The notes under the pieces were generated by a model that made no database searches, had not been told where the DNA came from, and was given only the letters and a program-made list of their open reading frames with translations. DNA of 64,000 nucleotides from Catenovulum agarivorans DS-2 (lineage in GTDB: Bacteria; Pseudomonadota; Gammaproteobacteria; Enterobacterales; Alteromonadaceae): assembly GCF_000568405.1 (NCBI RefSeq), contig NZ_ARZY01000024.1, positions 1-64,000 on the forward strand, given 5' to 3'. The position numbers and the translations under genes were made by a program. The stretch's first letter is position 1, and every line of letters starts with the position of its first letter. This document shows, piece after piece, positions 28,301 to 36,192 of this stretch.

Positions 28301-30678
28301 GGCTGATTATCTATGATTATCTACTAAGTAAAGAAACATTAAACGCATGTAGTGAGGATTCTTCAGAAGATGGTTCTGCTACCAACAGAAGAGTTTTACG
28401 ATATATACAAGGTGAAGGCAGCAAACGATCCTTAGCGATTATTACAGATAAAGAAACGCAATATATTACACAGAACTTAAGCTCTGATATTCGAGCTTGG
28501 CAATTAGTTCATCCCGAAAAAGTAGAGAACTTAGTAGAGAAAATATTCACGATGTCTAATTCATTTAGCAGTGATACGCTTCTAAGATCTGTTGGTAATG
28601 GTAGGTTTTCTCACGATCTTGTCGGGACAGCGGGAGCTGCTTCGTTGCTTGAAAGTATTTATGACAAAGATTCGAAGATATCTGATATTTTTTGGGTTCA
28701 CTTAGATGATTACTTGAGCTGGTTTAAATCGTCAATTGAAGATGACGCCTTTAAGTCTATTGGCCGAACCGTAAATTATATTTCTGATTTATTAGGGGTT
28801 TATATTTCTCAAGATAGTTTTGGGGTAACTACAATCAACTTAATTGTCAGTGAGTCAAAATTAACAAACGGCTCTACTGAGCAGTCAGTGAAGTCTTGCA
28901 AACAAGTTAAATCTACTGTTGATTTAATTGCATCAATGTTGCGTTCATATGAAGATATTGACTTTGAGTATTGGTTAAATAAATTCTACGAGTTTATCGT
29001 TGGACACTTTAAATTCGACCCTAGTAGGTTTAAGTTCAATGACCTTATTGCATTAGATAAACATGCCGTAAATATTAATGTTTCAGGCTTATCAGTTGTG
29101 TTTCATTATGATAATGCCCAAGCGGAGACATCTTCAGATACAGTTTTCGACTCTGATTATTTATATCAACTGAAGTTAAGTTCAGCAGATACTAAAAAAG
29201 TATTTCAGTCTTTAGTAGATGAAAGCTCATTGGAGCTATTCGAGAGTTTTAACTTTGAAAAGCTGGCTTTAAATCAATCTTGCACAGTTGAACTTCCCTC
29301 TAATGAGGTAGGGAATAACGCAACTGAAAGTGTTGATTTGATTGAAAATGCGGTAGAGCCTAGAAATAAATTGGTAGAAACTTTATCAAGTGTTGAGAAT
29401 AACGAACCCATTACTGTAGAAAATGAATCTCCACCTAGCATTGAAACCAAAAAGTTTTCAGGCAATAGGTCTTCCCTTGAACTAATTAGTCATTGCATTG
29501 ACTACTTAGAGACGCATATTGGTGAAGTACAAGAAGATGAAATAAATGTTGATTTAGTAAAAGCCAATATTCGTAAAATCTTTGGGCACGCAAATTTACC
29601 TTCAAATTTTGCAGAGAGCTTAGTCACTCCAAATTCGATAGTTATTAAATTGCATGGTGATGTGAATTTAAGTCCAACTAAAGTTTTAAAACTTAAAGAT
29701 AACTTCTTATCAGTAGTAGGGTTATCACTTCGCCGTGTTTATCCAGACAAAGGTGTTATGGTACTGGTTTTTGATCGAGACAAGCGAGCTACAGTTTATT
29801 TCGGTAAGTTACTAAATAATACTTTAGATTCACGTCGAGCGACCATAGAGCAAGATTTTAATAACAAAATTATGCTTGGTCAGGATGAATTTAGTGAAAA
29901 CAGTGTTTTCTTTAAATTAGATGGTGCAAGCCCTCATGCTTTGATCGGCGGCCAAACGAAGTCTGGTAAGTCTATTTTAATGAATAATATGATTATTGAC
30001 TTATTGATGACTAATTCTCCAGATAATTTGAAATTAAGATTGTTTGATCCTAAGCAGGTTGAGTTTGCCGCTTACTCAAAAGCGCCTCATTTAGCTCACC
30101 CTGTAGTCTTGAATAAAGAAGAGGCTGTTGAGAGATTAAAAGAGCTAGAAATTTTGATGAATGAGCGTTATACGCATCTCATGACATTAAACGTTAAAGA
30201 CTTTGAAGCATATAATCGTAAATATCCTAGTGAGCGAATGTCTAGAGAAGTGATCTTTTTTGATGAGCTTGCAGATTGGATATTAGATAGTGAATTTAAG
30301 GCCGAAGCTAAAGACATTATTGTCCGACTTTCTTCAAAAGGCCGTGCTGCTGGTATACATCTAGTTTTGGCGACACAGCGGCCTAGTGCAGATGTTGTCT
30401 TTCCGCTTTTGAGAGCAAATCTTGATACTAAAATTGCTTTAAAGGTAGATAGGGATCAGAACTCCGAGATTATTCTAGGAGAATCTGGTGCTGAAAACTT
30501 ATTGGGTTACGGGCACGGAATTGTAAAAAGTGAAGGGGAAACTCATTCAATTCAGGTTGGCTTTACAGAGCCTCATATTTTTGATGAGCTAGTCGAACTA
30601 GTCATTAATTATTGGAATGATAGAAACTATAACCTTTCAGTGACACATGACTCTTCTTTAAAATTGAATACAGACTAG
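25333..30678 (+). CDS. sspH: SspH (DptH/DndH-like), giant protein with C-terminal FtsK/HerA-type ATPase
   Basis: 1781 residues. The C-terminal third is an FtsK-type motor: Walker A GGQTKSGKS with Lys1546, Walker B VIFFDELADW with D1644/E1645, and LATQRPSADVV, the FtsK sensor-like signature. The first 1400 residues show no recognised domain; a Ser/Thr/Glu-rich linker lies around 1340-1390 (NNATES..., PITVENESPPS). Such proteins are the DNA-translocating restriction arm of DndFGH/SspFGH, which act against DNA lacking phosphorothioate. Its 3' end overlaps the convergent methyltransferase gene by 74 nt. Confidence 0.85.
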   Translation: MRSLAKYFYEIIKKEYQDWCDSNKGNRIPGRFVLKEFDARLVEEIIENINSNDDFPIKPIGSDDGFIVVVEEHEQYKNVAIEKHTFSEMAHERNREGNFFCLMLMAEIKPTMEQVRGIDQSTVFEQTEITKWIELAKRQYTEQAFFIDEYVAELSKFVSELTNSKWNARPFIEIDKINAFIDGVIEETIKDGKFYYALGKSCVHLGGINRLEEFLPLKNSGASYRRTFRAIVTKTLFKDINFWRAINKDKEVELSEIKSNIDIIKQFGSDYDEFCADISKYFSAFYQEDRKLASSQKEELQKLYDSSYPYSSVLQAKSAKPKFLLGAETQVFLSDNDIDLPEDYIELLGLVDNPPSQKPEINDLRKFYFSYAKEISENSKLDKAWLKEITDSKATECSNLITGLLEVLSKSVLLKDLGDDEIVLSLAKDRTRRSLERKNWYALNYFNNEYRDLAAFWSHFGENFKIEFGKVFNEKFASSVDSKNRKSGESKAANELSFRVIRREKGNDTPIDSWELKWIFNPFGFESSKYLDFTKIRDRKGFFHKYDLSLDPLFIKRAESTPTISNIHMFLAVSTSMKKGAVVKKSDKEIRVFAKLLEDLRSHNHLTQDSYNQVIESFNDFFECWKNTVELFFQSPLCSINDELEIKLRALIKLIYSLSSNKEINSALVYELLSAHTINVTENANYCIYLPWSPYSLLMQSQRNYMLNSISSKFANNTLNIANKSDGVLAKLFRELFENHGKTIYLKKLEDNSYLDLVSTNSSSGYYEFGQLSTSKNAINDSEIKSVINATATKFLETYPNERHHLQILCIGLTSYEHLLSVYDELLKIADNHEEQLSISLAFNCSERKALDCVYQTICESFDTNRVDSNITIRIVNDISEVEDGEIDLIYNFDPLFAHNKVAEVAPNYIQREFDGVNWEYCASRKVPSDPIARKTQFSMNNHVQDSKGQLFLSTFLKINNRGESTSFCREVSQIGLKDEISKGLSKCNWLIIYDYLLSKETLNACSEDSSEDGSATNRRVLRYIQGEGSKRSLAIITDKETQYITQNLSSDIRAWQLVHPEKVENLVEKIFTMSNSFSSDTLLRSVGNGRFSHDLVGTAGAASLLESIYDKDSKISDIFWVHLDDYLSWFKSSIEDDAFKSIGRTVNYISDLLGVYISQDSFGVTTINLIVSESKLTNGSTEQSVKSCKQVKSTVDLIASMLRSYEDIDFEYWLNKFYEFIVGHFKFDPSRFKFNDLIALDKHAVNINVSGLSVVFHYDNAQAETSSDTVFDSDYLYQLKLSSADTKKVFQSLVDESSLELFESFNFEKLALNQSCTVELPSNEVGNNATESVDLIENAVEPRNKLVETLSSVENNEPITVENESPPSIETKKFSGNRSSLELISHCIDYLETHIGEVQEDEINVDLVKANIRKIFGHANLPSNFAESLVTPNSIVIKLHGDVNLSPTKVLKLKDNFLSVVGLSLRRVYPDKGVMVLVFDRDKRATVYFGKLLNNTLDSRRATIEQDFNNKIMLGQDEFSENSVFFKLDGASPHALIGGQTKSGKSILMNNMIIDLLMTNSPDNLKLRLFDPKQVEFAAYSKAPHLAHPVVLNKEEAVERLKELEILMNERYTHLMTLNVKDFEAYNRKYPSERMSREVIFFDELADWILDSEFKAEAKDIIVRLSSKGRAAGIHLVLATQRPSADVVFPLLRANLDTKIALKVDRDQNSEIILGESGAENLLGYGHGIVKSEGETHSIQVGFTEPHIFDELVELVINYWNDRNYNLSVTHDSSLKLNTD

Positions 30679-32644
30679 TTCGATTTAAAAAAAATTCTGC
30701 ATTGTTGGAGTTGCTGAGCACTAATTGAAGGCGTTTATTAAACGCCTTTTGTTTTTTATAATCATCGAAAGTTTCATCAATATAATCAATCTTATTTAAA
30801 AGTAACGGGCGTTTCTCGGCAACAATATAATCGAAAAAGTCTACACCTTGCTCAGCCATTTTGATTTTTACACGCTCTTTCAATTGAGGTAGCGGGGTGC
30901 TATCAAAATCTTCATAACCTAATAGAGTGACTTTACCCGATGTGAGGTGAATTTTAACCAGCTGAATATCGTCTAATTCTCCGTATAGTTGCAGCGCGGC
31001 GAGCACATAAATACGGAGTAAAGGTGATAAGTCGTCTAAAAATTTTTTGTGAAACGTAAGAGAGTGAGCAATATCATTTTCATACTCGAGTTTAGACGCT
31101 GGTAAGTAATTATTTGCAAGCAGGGCCTCTTCCGTTATTTTTTTTGTATCGGCAATTTGAAATAACAAATCTTTCGATTCGATTTGGGCTATTTTATAAG
31201 TTCCAAAAAATGCCTTAATATCCCGCTTGAGGTCATTACTTTGTTGGGTGTATGGTTTGCGTTTATCAAACATCGCTAACGCAAAATAGATCAGTAAGTC
31301 TTCCTTGCGCATTTTTGCAGCCAGCTCAAATTCTTCTAACCCAAACCAATTTGAAACTAAGTTAAACGCTTTCCTGTGAGTGCCAATGATTTCTTTAATC
31401 TTTGATGACTCTGTGAATTCGCTTTCAGCCGGTATTCTACCGTATGCAAGACAGCACAGCCAAAAGCTTTCAAATAACTCTGTGTGTTTGGTAAATAAAA
31501 TACGAGCATTATCTGTGTTAGTCGGTTTTGGTGCTGTTAGATGTTTCCACTGATAATGCCTCTTATGTCTATTTTGAAGAAATTCTTGTTCAAGTTGTTT
31601 ATCCTTGAAAATATAGAAAATTCCCGGAGAGATAGCTACAGGCTCTTCTTGCAGTACTCTTTCTAAATAGCCTTTTAACTCCGCTTGGCTGTAGTATTTT
31701 TGAAAGGTATTTCGCGAGGTAATTACTCCGTCTTTGTATGGTGTAAACTGGGCGAGGTAACTTTCGTTGGCTAACATTGCCGATACTACGAGTAATTTAT
31801 CTGCAAGCTCCCAAGCACCTAAAACAGCATCTATTCGCTCATCTTGGTCTTCTATAACATTTATTACAAAACCAAGGTTTACAATGTCGGAATGTATTTT
31901 GTCATGGTCTGGTGCAAAGTTTGGATCCCAGCCTAGTGCATCTAGCCCATGGGCTTCAAGTTCACGTAAATCATCACCTCGGCCACAACCGTAATCAAAT
32001 ATAGAGTAATCTCCGTTTAAAAATCCGTGTTTAGCCAAGTTTTTCATCGGGGCTGAGAGCTCATGCCTAACTAATGCTGTTTTGTGTCGGTCGATCTGTT
32101 GTTCTTCTGTATCGTGTGATGTTAACGCTGAGTTTCTAAATAACCGCCCATCTACTAATTCGTACCCATGTTTAGCTATCAGTCTTTCCCAAGTTTGTTT
32201 AAAGCCTATTAATCTTGGGTTTGCGTATAAACCTGCCGCTTCGCCTTCTTGTGTTATTAAACTAAATTCCTCAACTTTTGGGTGATTTTCTGGCAACATG
32301 GTTTCTTTTCTGTGAAGTATTGGAGGGTTGCCTTGCCCTTGGTAATTGGTTATTCGGTGGCTTAACTTCACTAAGTCTACATTTACACTTTGTTCTAAGG
32401 CTGGGTAAGCATCTTGATAAAATTTGGGGTAGTTGAGTAATGACAGCCTAAAGTCTTTTTTAAATACTTTTACCAAGTTCCATTGGCTTTCTTCAATTTT
32501 TAGTGCTTTAGCAACTGTTTTTATAAAGTTACAAAGTGGCTTTGGTGCTTCGTCAAAGGCATCTTTATGAAAGTAAATTGCGTCGGGTAGTTTTTTTCCA
32601 ACTTTTAATTGTGCTACCAGTTGTTTAAATTGTTCAGCATCCAT
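30605..32644 (-). CDS. DNA phosphorothioation-associated putative methyltransferase
   Basis: 679 residues with a class I SAM-methyltransferase core: FDYGCGRGDDL near 216-226 (motif I), GWDPNF near 238 and LGFVINVIEDQDER downstream. The pattern HETALVRHELSAPM-like (KTALVRHELSAPMKNL) before motif I matches the family named DNA phosphorothioation-associated putative methyltransferase (TIGR04096), found next to dnd loci. The true substrate is unknown. No NPPY/DPPY amino-methylase motif is evident, so I do not call it a DNA adenine methylase. It overlaps the upstream gene by 1 nt and sspH, convergently, by 74 nt. Confidence 0.82.
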   Translation of the reverse strand: MDAEQFKQLVAQLKVGKKLPDAIYFHKDAFDEAPKPLCNFIKTVAKALKIEESQWNLVKVFKKDFRLSLLNYPKFYQDAYPALEQSVNVDLVKLSHRITNYQGQGNPPILHRKETMLPENHPKVEEFSLITQEGEAAGLYANPRLIGFKQTWERLIAKHGYELVDGRLFRNSALTSHDTEEQQIDRHKTALVRHELSAPMKNLAKHGFLNGDYSIFDYGCGRGDDLRELEAHGLDALGWDPNFAPDHDKIHSDIVNLGFVINVIEDQDERIDAVLGAWELADKLLVVSAMLANESYLAQFTPYKDGVITSRNTFQKYYSQAELKGYLERVLQEEPVAISPGIFYIFKDKQLEQEFLQNRHKRHYQWKHLTAPKPTNTDNARILFTKHTELFESFWLCCLAYGRIPAESEFTESSKIKEIIGTHRKAFNLVSNWFGLEEFELAAKMRKEDLLIYFALAMFDKRKPYTQQSNDLKRDIKAFFGTYKIAQIESKDLLFQIADTKKITEEALLANNYLPASKLEYENDIAHSLTFHKKFLDDLSPLLRIYVLAALQLYGELDDIQLVKIHLTSGKVTLLGYEDFDSTPLPQLKERVKIKMAEQGVDFFDYIVAEKRPLLLNKIDYIDETFDDYKKQKAFNKRLQLVLSNSNNAEFFLNRTSLYSILKKSHVSLKGYSFYHSNN
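30728..30757 (+). terminator. Rho-independent terminator for sspFGH, inside the opposite gene
   Basis: Perfect 9-bp arms aaggcgttt and aaacgcctt with a 3-nt loop, followed by ttttgtttttt on the plus strand. It lies 50 nt after the sspH stop but within the coding 3' end of the minus-strand methyltransferase gene, whose KAFNKR segment it encodes. Confidence 0.85.
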
Positions 32645-33327
32645 TATTGTAACCTTTCTGCCAAAAATTTTGCTTGCTCGCCGTAAGCTTTTCGCCCTGG
32701 CACGCGTCTGCCATTTTCGCTCTCAAGCATAAGTTGTAGGTGGTGCTGCGGTGAACTACTTACGCTTACATGCACTGGCCTAGAGCAGCCATAAAAATAT
32801 ATTTTGTCGAAGTTTAGCTTGTTGGTTATAAACTTAACGACTTCTCCCATTTTTTGTTCATAGCCTTTTACGTAAAAGTCGCATGCGAAACCATCGTTTT
32901 CCGATATGCGGTTTCCTAACGAGTTAACTTCAAAGCTTGAGTGTTGGTCTAATTTGGGGCTTGTGCCGTTTGGGTTATTTGCTTGAATGTAGGTATTTAG
33001 TTTCGCTGAGTTAAAGCCATACGTTATTGTTACTTCGCCGAGATGTTTTTCTATAGGAAGTAATATGTCTTTTATTATGCGCATTATTTCTATTTGACTG
33101 GCGCGTTGTTGTGGCGCATTGTTGAGGTCCATGGGGTGTTTGTTTTCAAACCAGTTGATTAATTTGCAGTATAGTGGATGTTTGAGCAATGCGTGGTCAA
33201 GAGGGATCTCGTATAGGTACGCGTTCCCTTTTTTTGAGTAATTTAGTTTTCCTGCCAGTCTTTGGTGCATTAATTCACAGCCGGAAATTTTTAGTATCTT
33301 TTGTATTTCTTTTGACGTGAAGTACAT
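32644..33327 (-). CDS. Uncharacterised protein with an M15-peptidase-like motif pattern
   Basis: 227 residues, upstream of and overlapping the methyltransferase by 1 nt, so an operon partner. The N-terminal third looks like a small DNA-binding or docking helix set (SKEIQKILKISGCELMHQRLAGKL). The second half has TYGFNSAKLN, SFEVNSLGNR, GFACDFYVKG and RPVHVSVS. The order of GxAxDF and HxxV resembles the zinc-peptidase M15/D-Ala-D-Ala carboxypeptidase core, but the usual SxH before GxAxD is not clearly present. No signal peptide, so a cell-wall role is unlikely. Function unknown. Confidence 0.7.
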   Translation of the reverse strand: MYFTSKEIQKILKISGCELMHQRLAGKLNYSKKGNAYLYEIPLDHALLKHPLYCKLINWFENKHPMDLNNAPQQRASQIEIMRIIKDILLPIEKHLGEVTITYGFNSAKLNTYIQANNPNGTSPKLDQHSSFEVNSLGNRISENDGFACDFYVKGYEQKMGEVVKFITNKLNFDKIYFYGCSRPVHVSVSSSPQHHLQLMLESENGRRVPGRKAYGEQAKFLAERLQ

Positions 33328-33406
33328 TACTTTGTGTTTTGCTTTTTTTTTGTAGACTTATTATTGTCTATTAATGCGATATCCAAAAGTGCTGAGAGGG
33401 GTTATT

Positions 33407-33601
33407 TTGAAAAAATTAGCGATTAAACCAAGCACATTAACAGCTAACGCTAAATCGTATAACGAGCGTTTGGGCGGGGATAAGTCTGTGAAAGCCTCAG
33501 ATAAAACACGCGCTTTACTACAAAGCGATTTTATTGGTTGTGGTAAGGCTGAGAGCGACTTGTCTGAAAACTTTAAGTTTATGTTATTCAAAAATAAATA
33601 A
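33407..33601 (+). CDS. Small antitoxin-like protein
   Basis: 64 residues from a TTG at 33407, chosen because gagagggg lies 5 nt upstream; the frame also offers an upstream ATG at 33374. The C-terminus FIGCGKAESDLSENFK resembles the tail of small antitoxins that precede toxin genes, but no PIN or RelE-like toxin follows. An opposite-strand ORF of the same size exists (33361-33591) and has no ribosome site I can see. Identity is uncertain. Confidence 0.45.
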   Translation: MKKLAIKPSTLTANAKSYNERLGGDKSVKASDKTRALLQSDFIGCGKAESDLSENFKFMLFKNK

Positions 33602-33609
33602 GGATTGTC

Positions 33610-33783
33610 ATGGGGGTTGCTTGGCTGAAACGATTTATAATCGTGAAATATTTTCGTGATCGTTATTATACACGTAAAGCTGAATCAATTTTAAATACGT
33701 TAGGTGATCCTTATTACGATCGATTAGGTGTGTCGAATATTGAACAACCAACTAGTCCGATAAATAGTTTTAAGCGAGATTAA
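33610..33783 (+). CDS. Small basic DUF1127-like protein
   Basis: 57 residues starting at an ATG with aagga 6 nt upstream, 8 nt after the previous small ORF. Basic and aromatic N-terminal helix (KYFRDRYYTRK), then LNTLGDPYYDRLGVS, which echoes the L-x2-L-x-D-x4-D-x-G-h-S pattern of DUF1127 proteins. The pair of small genes looks like a mini-operon at the right edge of the defence island. Confidence 0.45.
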   Translation: MGVAWLKRFIIVKYFRDRYYTRKAESILNTLGDPYYDRLGVSNIEQPTSPINSFKRD

Positions 33784-33851
33784 TTAACGGGGCGAGCAAT
33801 GTCCAGCTTGTCGGTATATTGATTCATAAAAGTAATTTAAATTTAACTTTT

Positions 33852-34022
33852 ATGGCCAAGCGCACGGGTATGAAGTTGTCGTTGGTGGATGTTTCAACAC
33901 GTTTGTCTATTTCAAAGCCCACGCTGATTAAAATTGAAAAGGGATACGTTAACGTTAAGTTGGTTACTGTGTTGCGCGTTATGGAATTTTTGAGCTTACG
34001 CCAGATGAGGCTGCGCATATAG
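33852..34022 (+). CDS. Short HTH (XRE/HipB-like) protein, possibly decayed
   Basis: The frame opens at 33819 (TTG); ATG 33852 gives about 56 residues. LSLVDVSTRLSISKPTLIKIEKG and VTVLRVMEFL form a recognisable XRE helix-turn-helix. After MEFL the frame ends in a basic tail, while a neighbouring frame would read FFELTPDEAAHI, so a frameshift near 33990 may have truncated a longer regulator. No convincing ribosome site. Confidence 0.4.
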   Translation: MAKRTGMKLSLVDVSTRLSISKPTLIKIEKGYVNVKLVTVLRVMEFLSLRQMRLRI

Positions 34023-34123
34023 ATTTGTGCATATTTCCAAGCATTATTAACACTTGTAGGCATTCCGCGTAGTTTGCAGCTATACTAAATTACAACCAAC
34101 CTTGAATATCACTAACCTTTGTC

Positions 34124-36136
34124 ATGCAAAATCAAGTTGCTTTGCTGGAAGAAAAAATCAAGAAGCTTGAAGCCGAGCTTGAAGTGGCCAATGCCGAACG
34201 GCTGAAATATAAAAAGCTGTTTGATGTATCGGGTGATGCTTTATCCATTTTAGATCTTTCAACAGGTAAGTTTGTTGAGTGCAATCAGTCAGCTATTGAT
34301 ATGCATGGGGTTGAAAGTGAAGACAATTTTTTACATTTGTCGCCATCGCAATTATCGCCAGAATTCCAGCCTTGCGGCCGCTCGTCTGAAGAAATGGCAA
34401 TTGAGTATATTCAAAATACCTTTACCCAAGGGCCGCAGCTATTTCAGTGGGAGCATTCTAAGTTAGACGGTTCTACCTTTCCATGTTTAGTATCGCTTAC
34501 TGCCTTGCCACTGGATGGACAAAATTTGGTGTTGGCAATTGGTCGTGATATTTCTGAGCTGGCTAAGGCGCAGCAGGAGTTACAAACGGCGCTAAATGAC
34601 ATGCAGCATTATCAATCAGCCTATTTGTACGAGAAAGAAAAATTTGAGCAGTTTGTTAATTTAGCGCCTATTGGTATTGCTATTAACCGCATGGAAGACG
34701 GTGCGTTTGAGTACGTTAATACAGAGTTTAGCCGCTTTACTGGTTACGATGTAGCCGAGCTCAATAATATGGACTATTGGCAGTTAACGCCGCAAAAATA
34801 CGAGCAACAAGAGTTCGAGCAAATTCAGTCTTTAATGAATAAAGGCCGTTATGGCCCGTATCAAAAGGAATATATCAAGAAAAGCGGTGAGGTTTTTCCG
34901 GTACTACTGTCAGGTGTAAAGATAGCGCGAGATGATGGTAAAGCTTATACCTGGTCTGTCGTGCAAGATATTTCTCAACAAAAGCGCATTGAGCAGCAGC
35001 TGCAGGATGCAAAAACATCGGCTGAGCAGGCTAGCAAAGCTAAAAGTGATTTTTTAGCCAATATGAGCCACGAAATTCGTACACCTATGAATGCTATTTT
35101 AGGTGGTCTACAGTTACTGAAAACTGAACATTTAAGTCGCGATTTACAAATTATTTTAGACAATGCGTCTTCATCGGCTAAATCGTTATTGACCATTATT
35201 AATGACATTTTAGATTATTCTAAAATTGAAGATAACAAACTTGATTTAGAGCAACAGCCATTTTCACTTATTGAAGTGGTTGAGTCAGTTAAGTTTGATG
35301 TTGACTCTATTGCCAGCAATAAAGGCATTAATTTTAACTGCATAGTTGATGATAATTTTGCAGATGGTTGGGTTGGCGACATCGTGCGGGTTAAACAAAT
35401 ATTACTTAATTTGGTGTCGAATGCGCTTAAGTTTACGCAACAAGGAAACGTAACTATCTCGCTTAGTTGTAAGCAGGGTGCGTCAACTCGGCTTGTGTGT
35501 ATAGAAGTGAAAGACTCAGGTATTGGTATGAGCGAACAAGCTCAAAAACGTATATTTGAACGCTTTGTGCAGGCTGATAATTCAACTACTCGCAAGTTTG
35601 GCGGCACTGGGTTAGGCATGTCTATTACATTAAGTTTAATTAATATGATGGGCGGTAACATAGGTATAACCAGCGTTGAGAATGAGGGAACAACTATTTT
35701 GGTTGAGCTGCCCCTGCCAAAAGCGACTCATTTTAAAAAGTCAGAGCAGCTTACTTCGGTTGCAGCTCCTATTTTACACGGGCAAAAAATCCTGATTGCC
35801 GAAGATAACGAAATTAATCAGGTCATTATTGAATCTATGATGGCGGCAACCAAAGCTGATTTAACGGTTGTTGCCAATGGCAAACAAGCCGTTGCTGCTG
35901 TCGAAAGCGAGGATTTTGATTTAATTTTAATGGATATTCAAATGCCCGAAATGGATGGCGTTGAGGCTCAACATATTATTAAGCAAAGTAAGGGGTATAT
36001 TCCTGTAGTTGCGTTAACGGCCAATGTAATGGTTGATGATGTTAAACTGTATTTGCAACAAGGATTTGTTGAGCATGTTAGTAAACCTGTTGATGTAAAC
36101 AAACTATACGCAGTATTGTCCCGCTTATTATCTTGA
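34124..36136 (+). CDS. Hybrid sensor histidine kinase with two PAS domains
   Basis: 670 residues, soluble. A short N-terminal coiled coil (about 1-25) is followed by PAS1 (about 26-145), PAS2 (about 170-290, ending SVVQDISQQKRIE), HisKA with phospho-acceptor His316 in MSHEIRTPMNA, HATPase_c (NLVSNALKFT, KDSGIGM, FGGTGLGMSI) and a C-terminal receiver with phospho-acceptor Asp604 in LILMDIQMPEMDG. No membrane segments, so it senses a cytoplasmic cue. No cognate output regulator is adjacent. Its stop codon overlaps a candidate ECF promoter for the next gene. Confidence 0.93.
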   Translation: MQNQVALLEEKIKKLEAELEVANAERLKYKKLFDVSGDALSILDLSTGKFVECNQSAIDMHGVESEDNFLHLSPSQLSPEFQPCGRSSEEMAIEYIQNTFTQGPQLFQWEHSKLDGSTFPCLVSLTALPLDGQNLVLAIGRDISELAKAQQELQTALNDMQHYQSAYLYEKEKFEQFVNLAPIGIAINRMEDGAFEYVNTEFSRFTGYDVAELNNMDYWQLTPQKYEQQEFEQIQSLMNKGRYGPYQKEYIKKSGEVFPVLLSGVKIARDDGKAYTWSVVQDISQQKRIEQQLQDAKTSAEQASKAKSDFLANMSHEIRTPMNAILGGLQLLKTEHLSRDLQIILDNASSSAKSLLTIINDILDYSKIEDNKLDLEQQPFSLIEVVESVKFDVDSIASNKGINFNCIVDDNFADGWVGDIVRVKQILLNLVSNALKFTQQGNVTISLSCKQGASTRLVCIEVKDSGIGMSEQAQKRIFERFVQADNSTTRKFGGTGLGMSITLSLINMMGGNIGITSVENEGTTILVELPLPKATHFKKSEQLTSVAAPILHGQKILIAEDNEINQVIIESMMAATKADLTVVANGKQAVAAVESEDFDLILMDIQMPEMDGVEAQHIIKQSKGYIPVVALTANVMVDDVKLYLQQGFVEHVSKPVDVNKLYAVLSRLLS

Positions 36137-36163
36137 TCTTTTTTATTGCTCCTTTCGTAGATT
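36134..36163 (+). promoter_or_regulatory. Candidate ECF (RpoE/ChrR-type) promoter TGATCT-N18-TAGATT
   Basis: The -35-like TGATCT overlaps the histidine kinase stop codon; 18 nt later is TAGATT, and the LON-domain gene starts 30 nt beyond it. The same TGATC and 18-nt spacing recurs before the sigma factor gene and the SDR gene. TGATCC-N18-TA is close to the RpoE promoter form I recall from Rhodobacter. Confidence 0.55.
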
Positions 36164-36192
36164 ACACCATGTTTTAGCAACTAAGTTTTTGT

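Noticed and set aside
33361-33591. Minus-strand 76-residue ORF opposite the antitoxin-like gene
   Set aside because: No ribosome site seen, no recognisable motif, and the plus-strand ORF has a better start signal.
14195-34123. Integrase, tRNA or flanking direct repeats marking the defence island as a classical genomic island
   Set aside because: No recombinase gene, tRNA or convincing direct repeat was visible at either edge. Island status rests only on gene content and AT richness.
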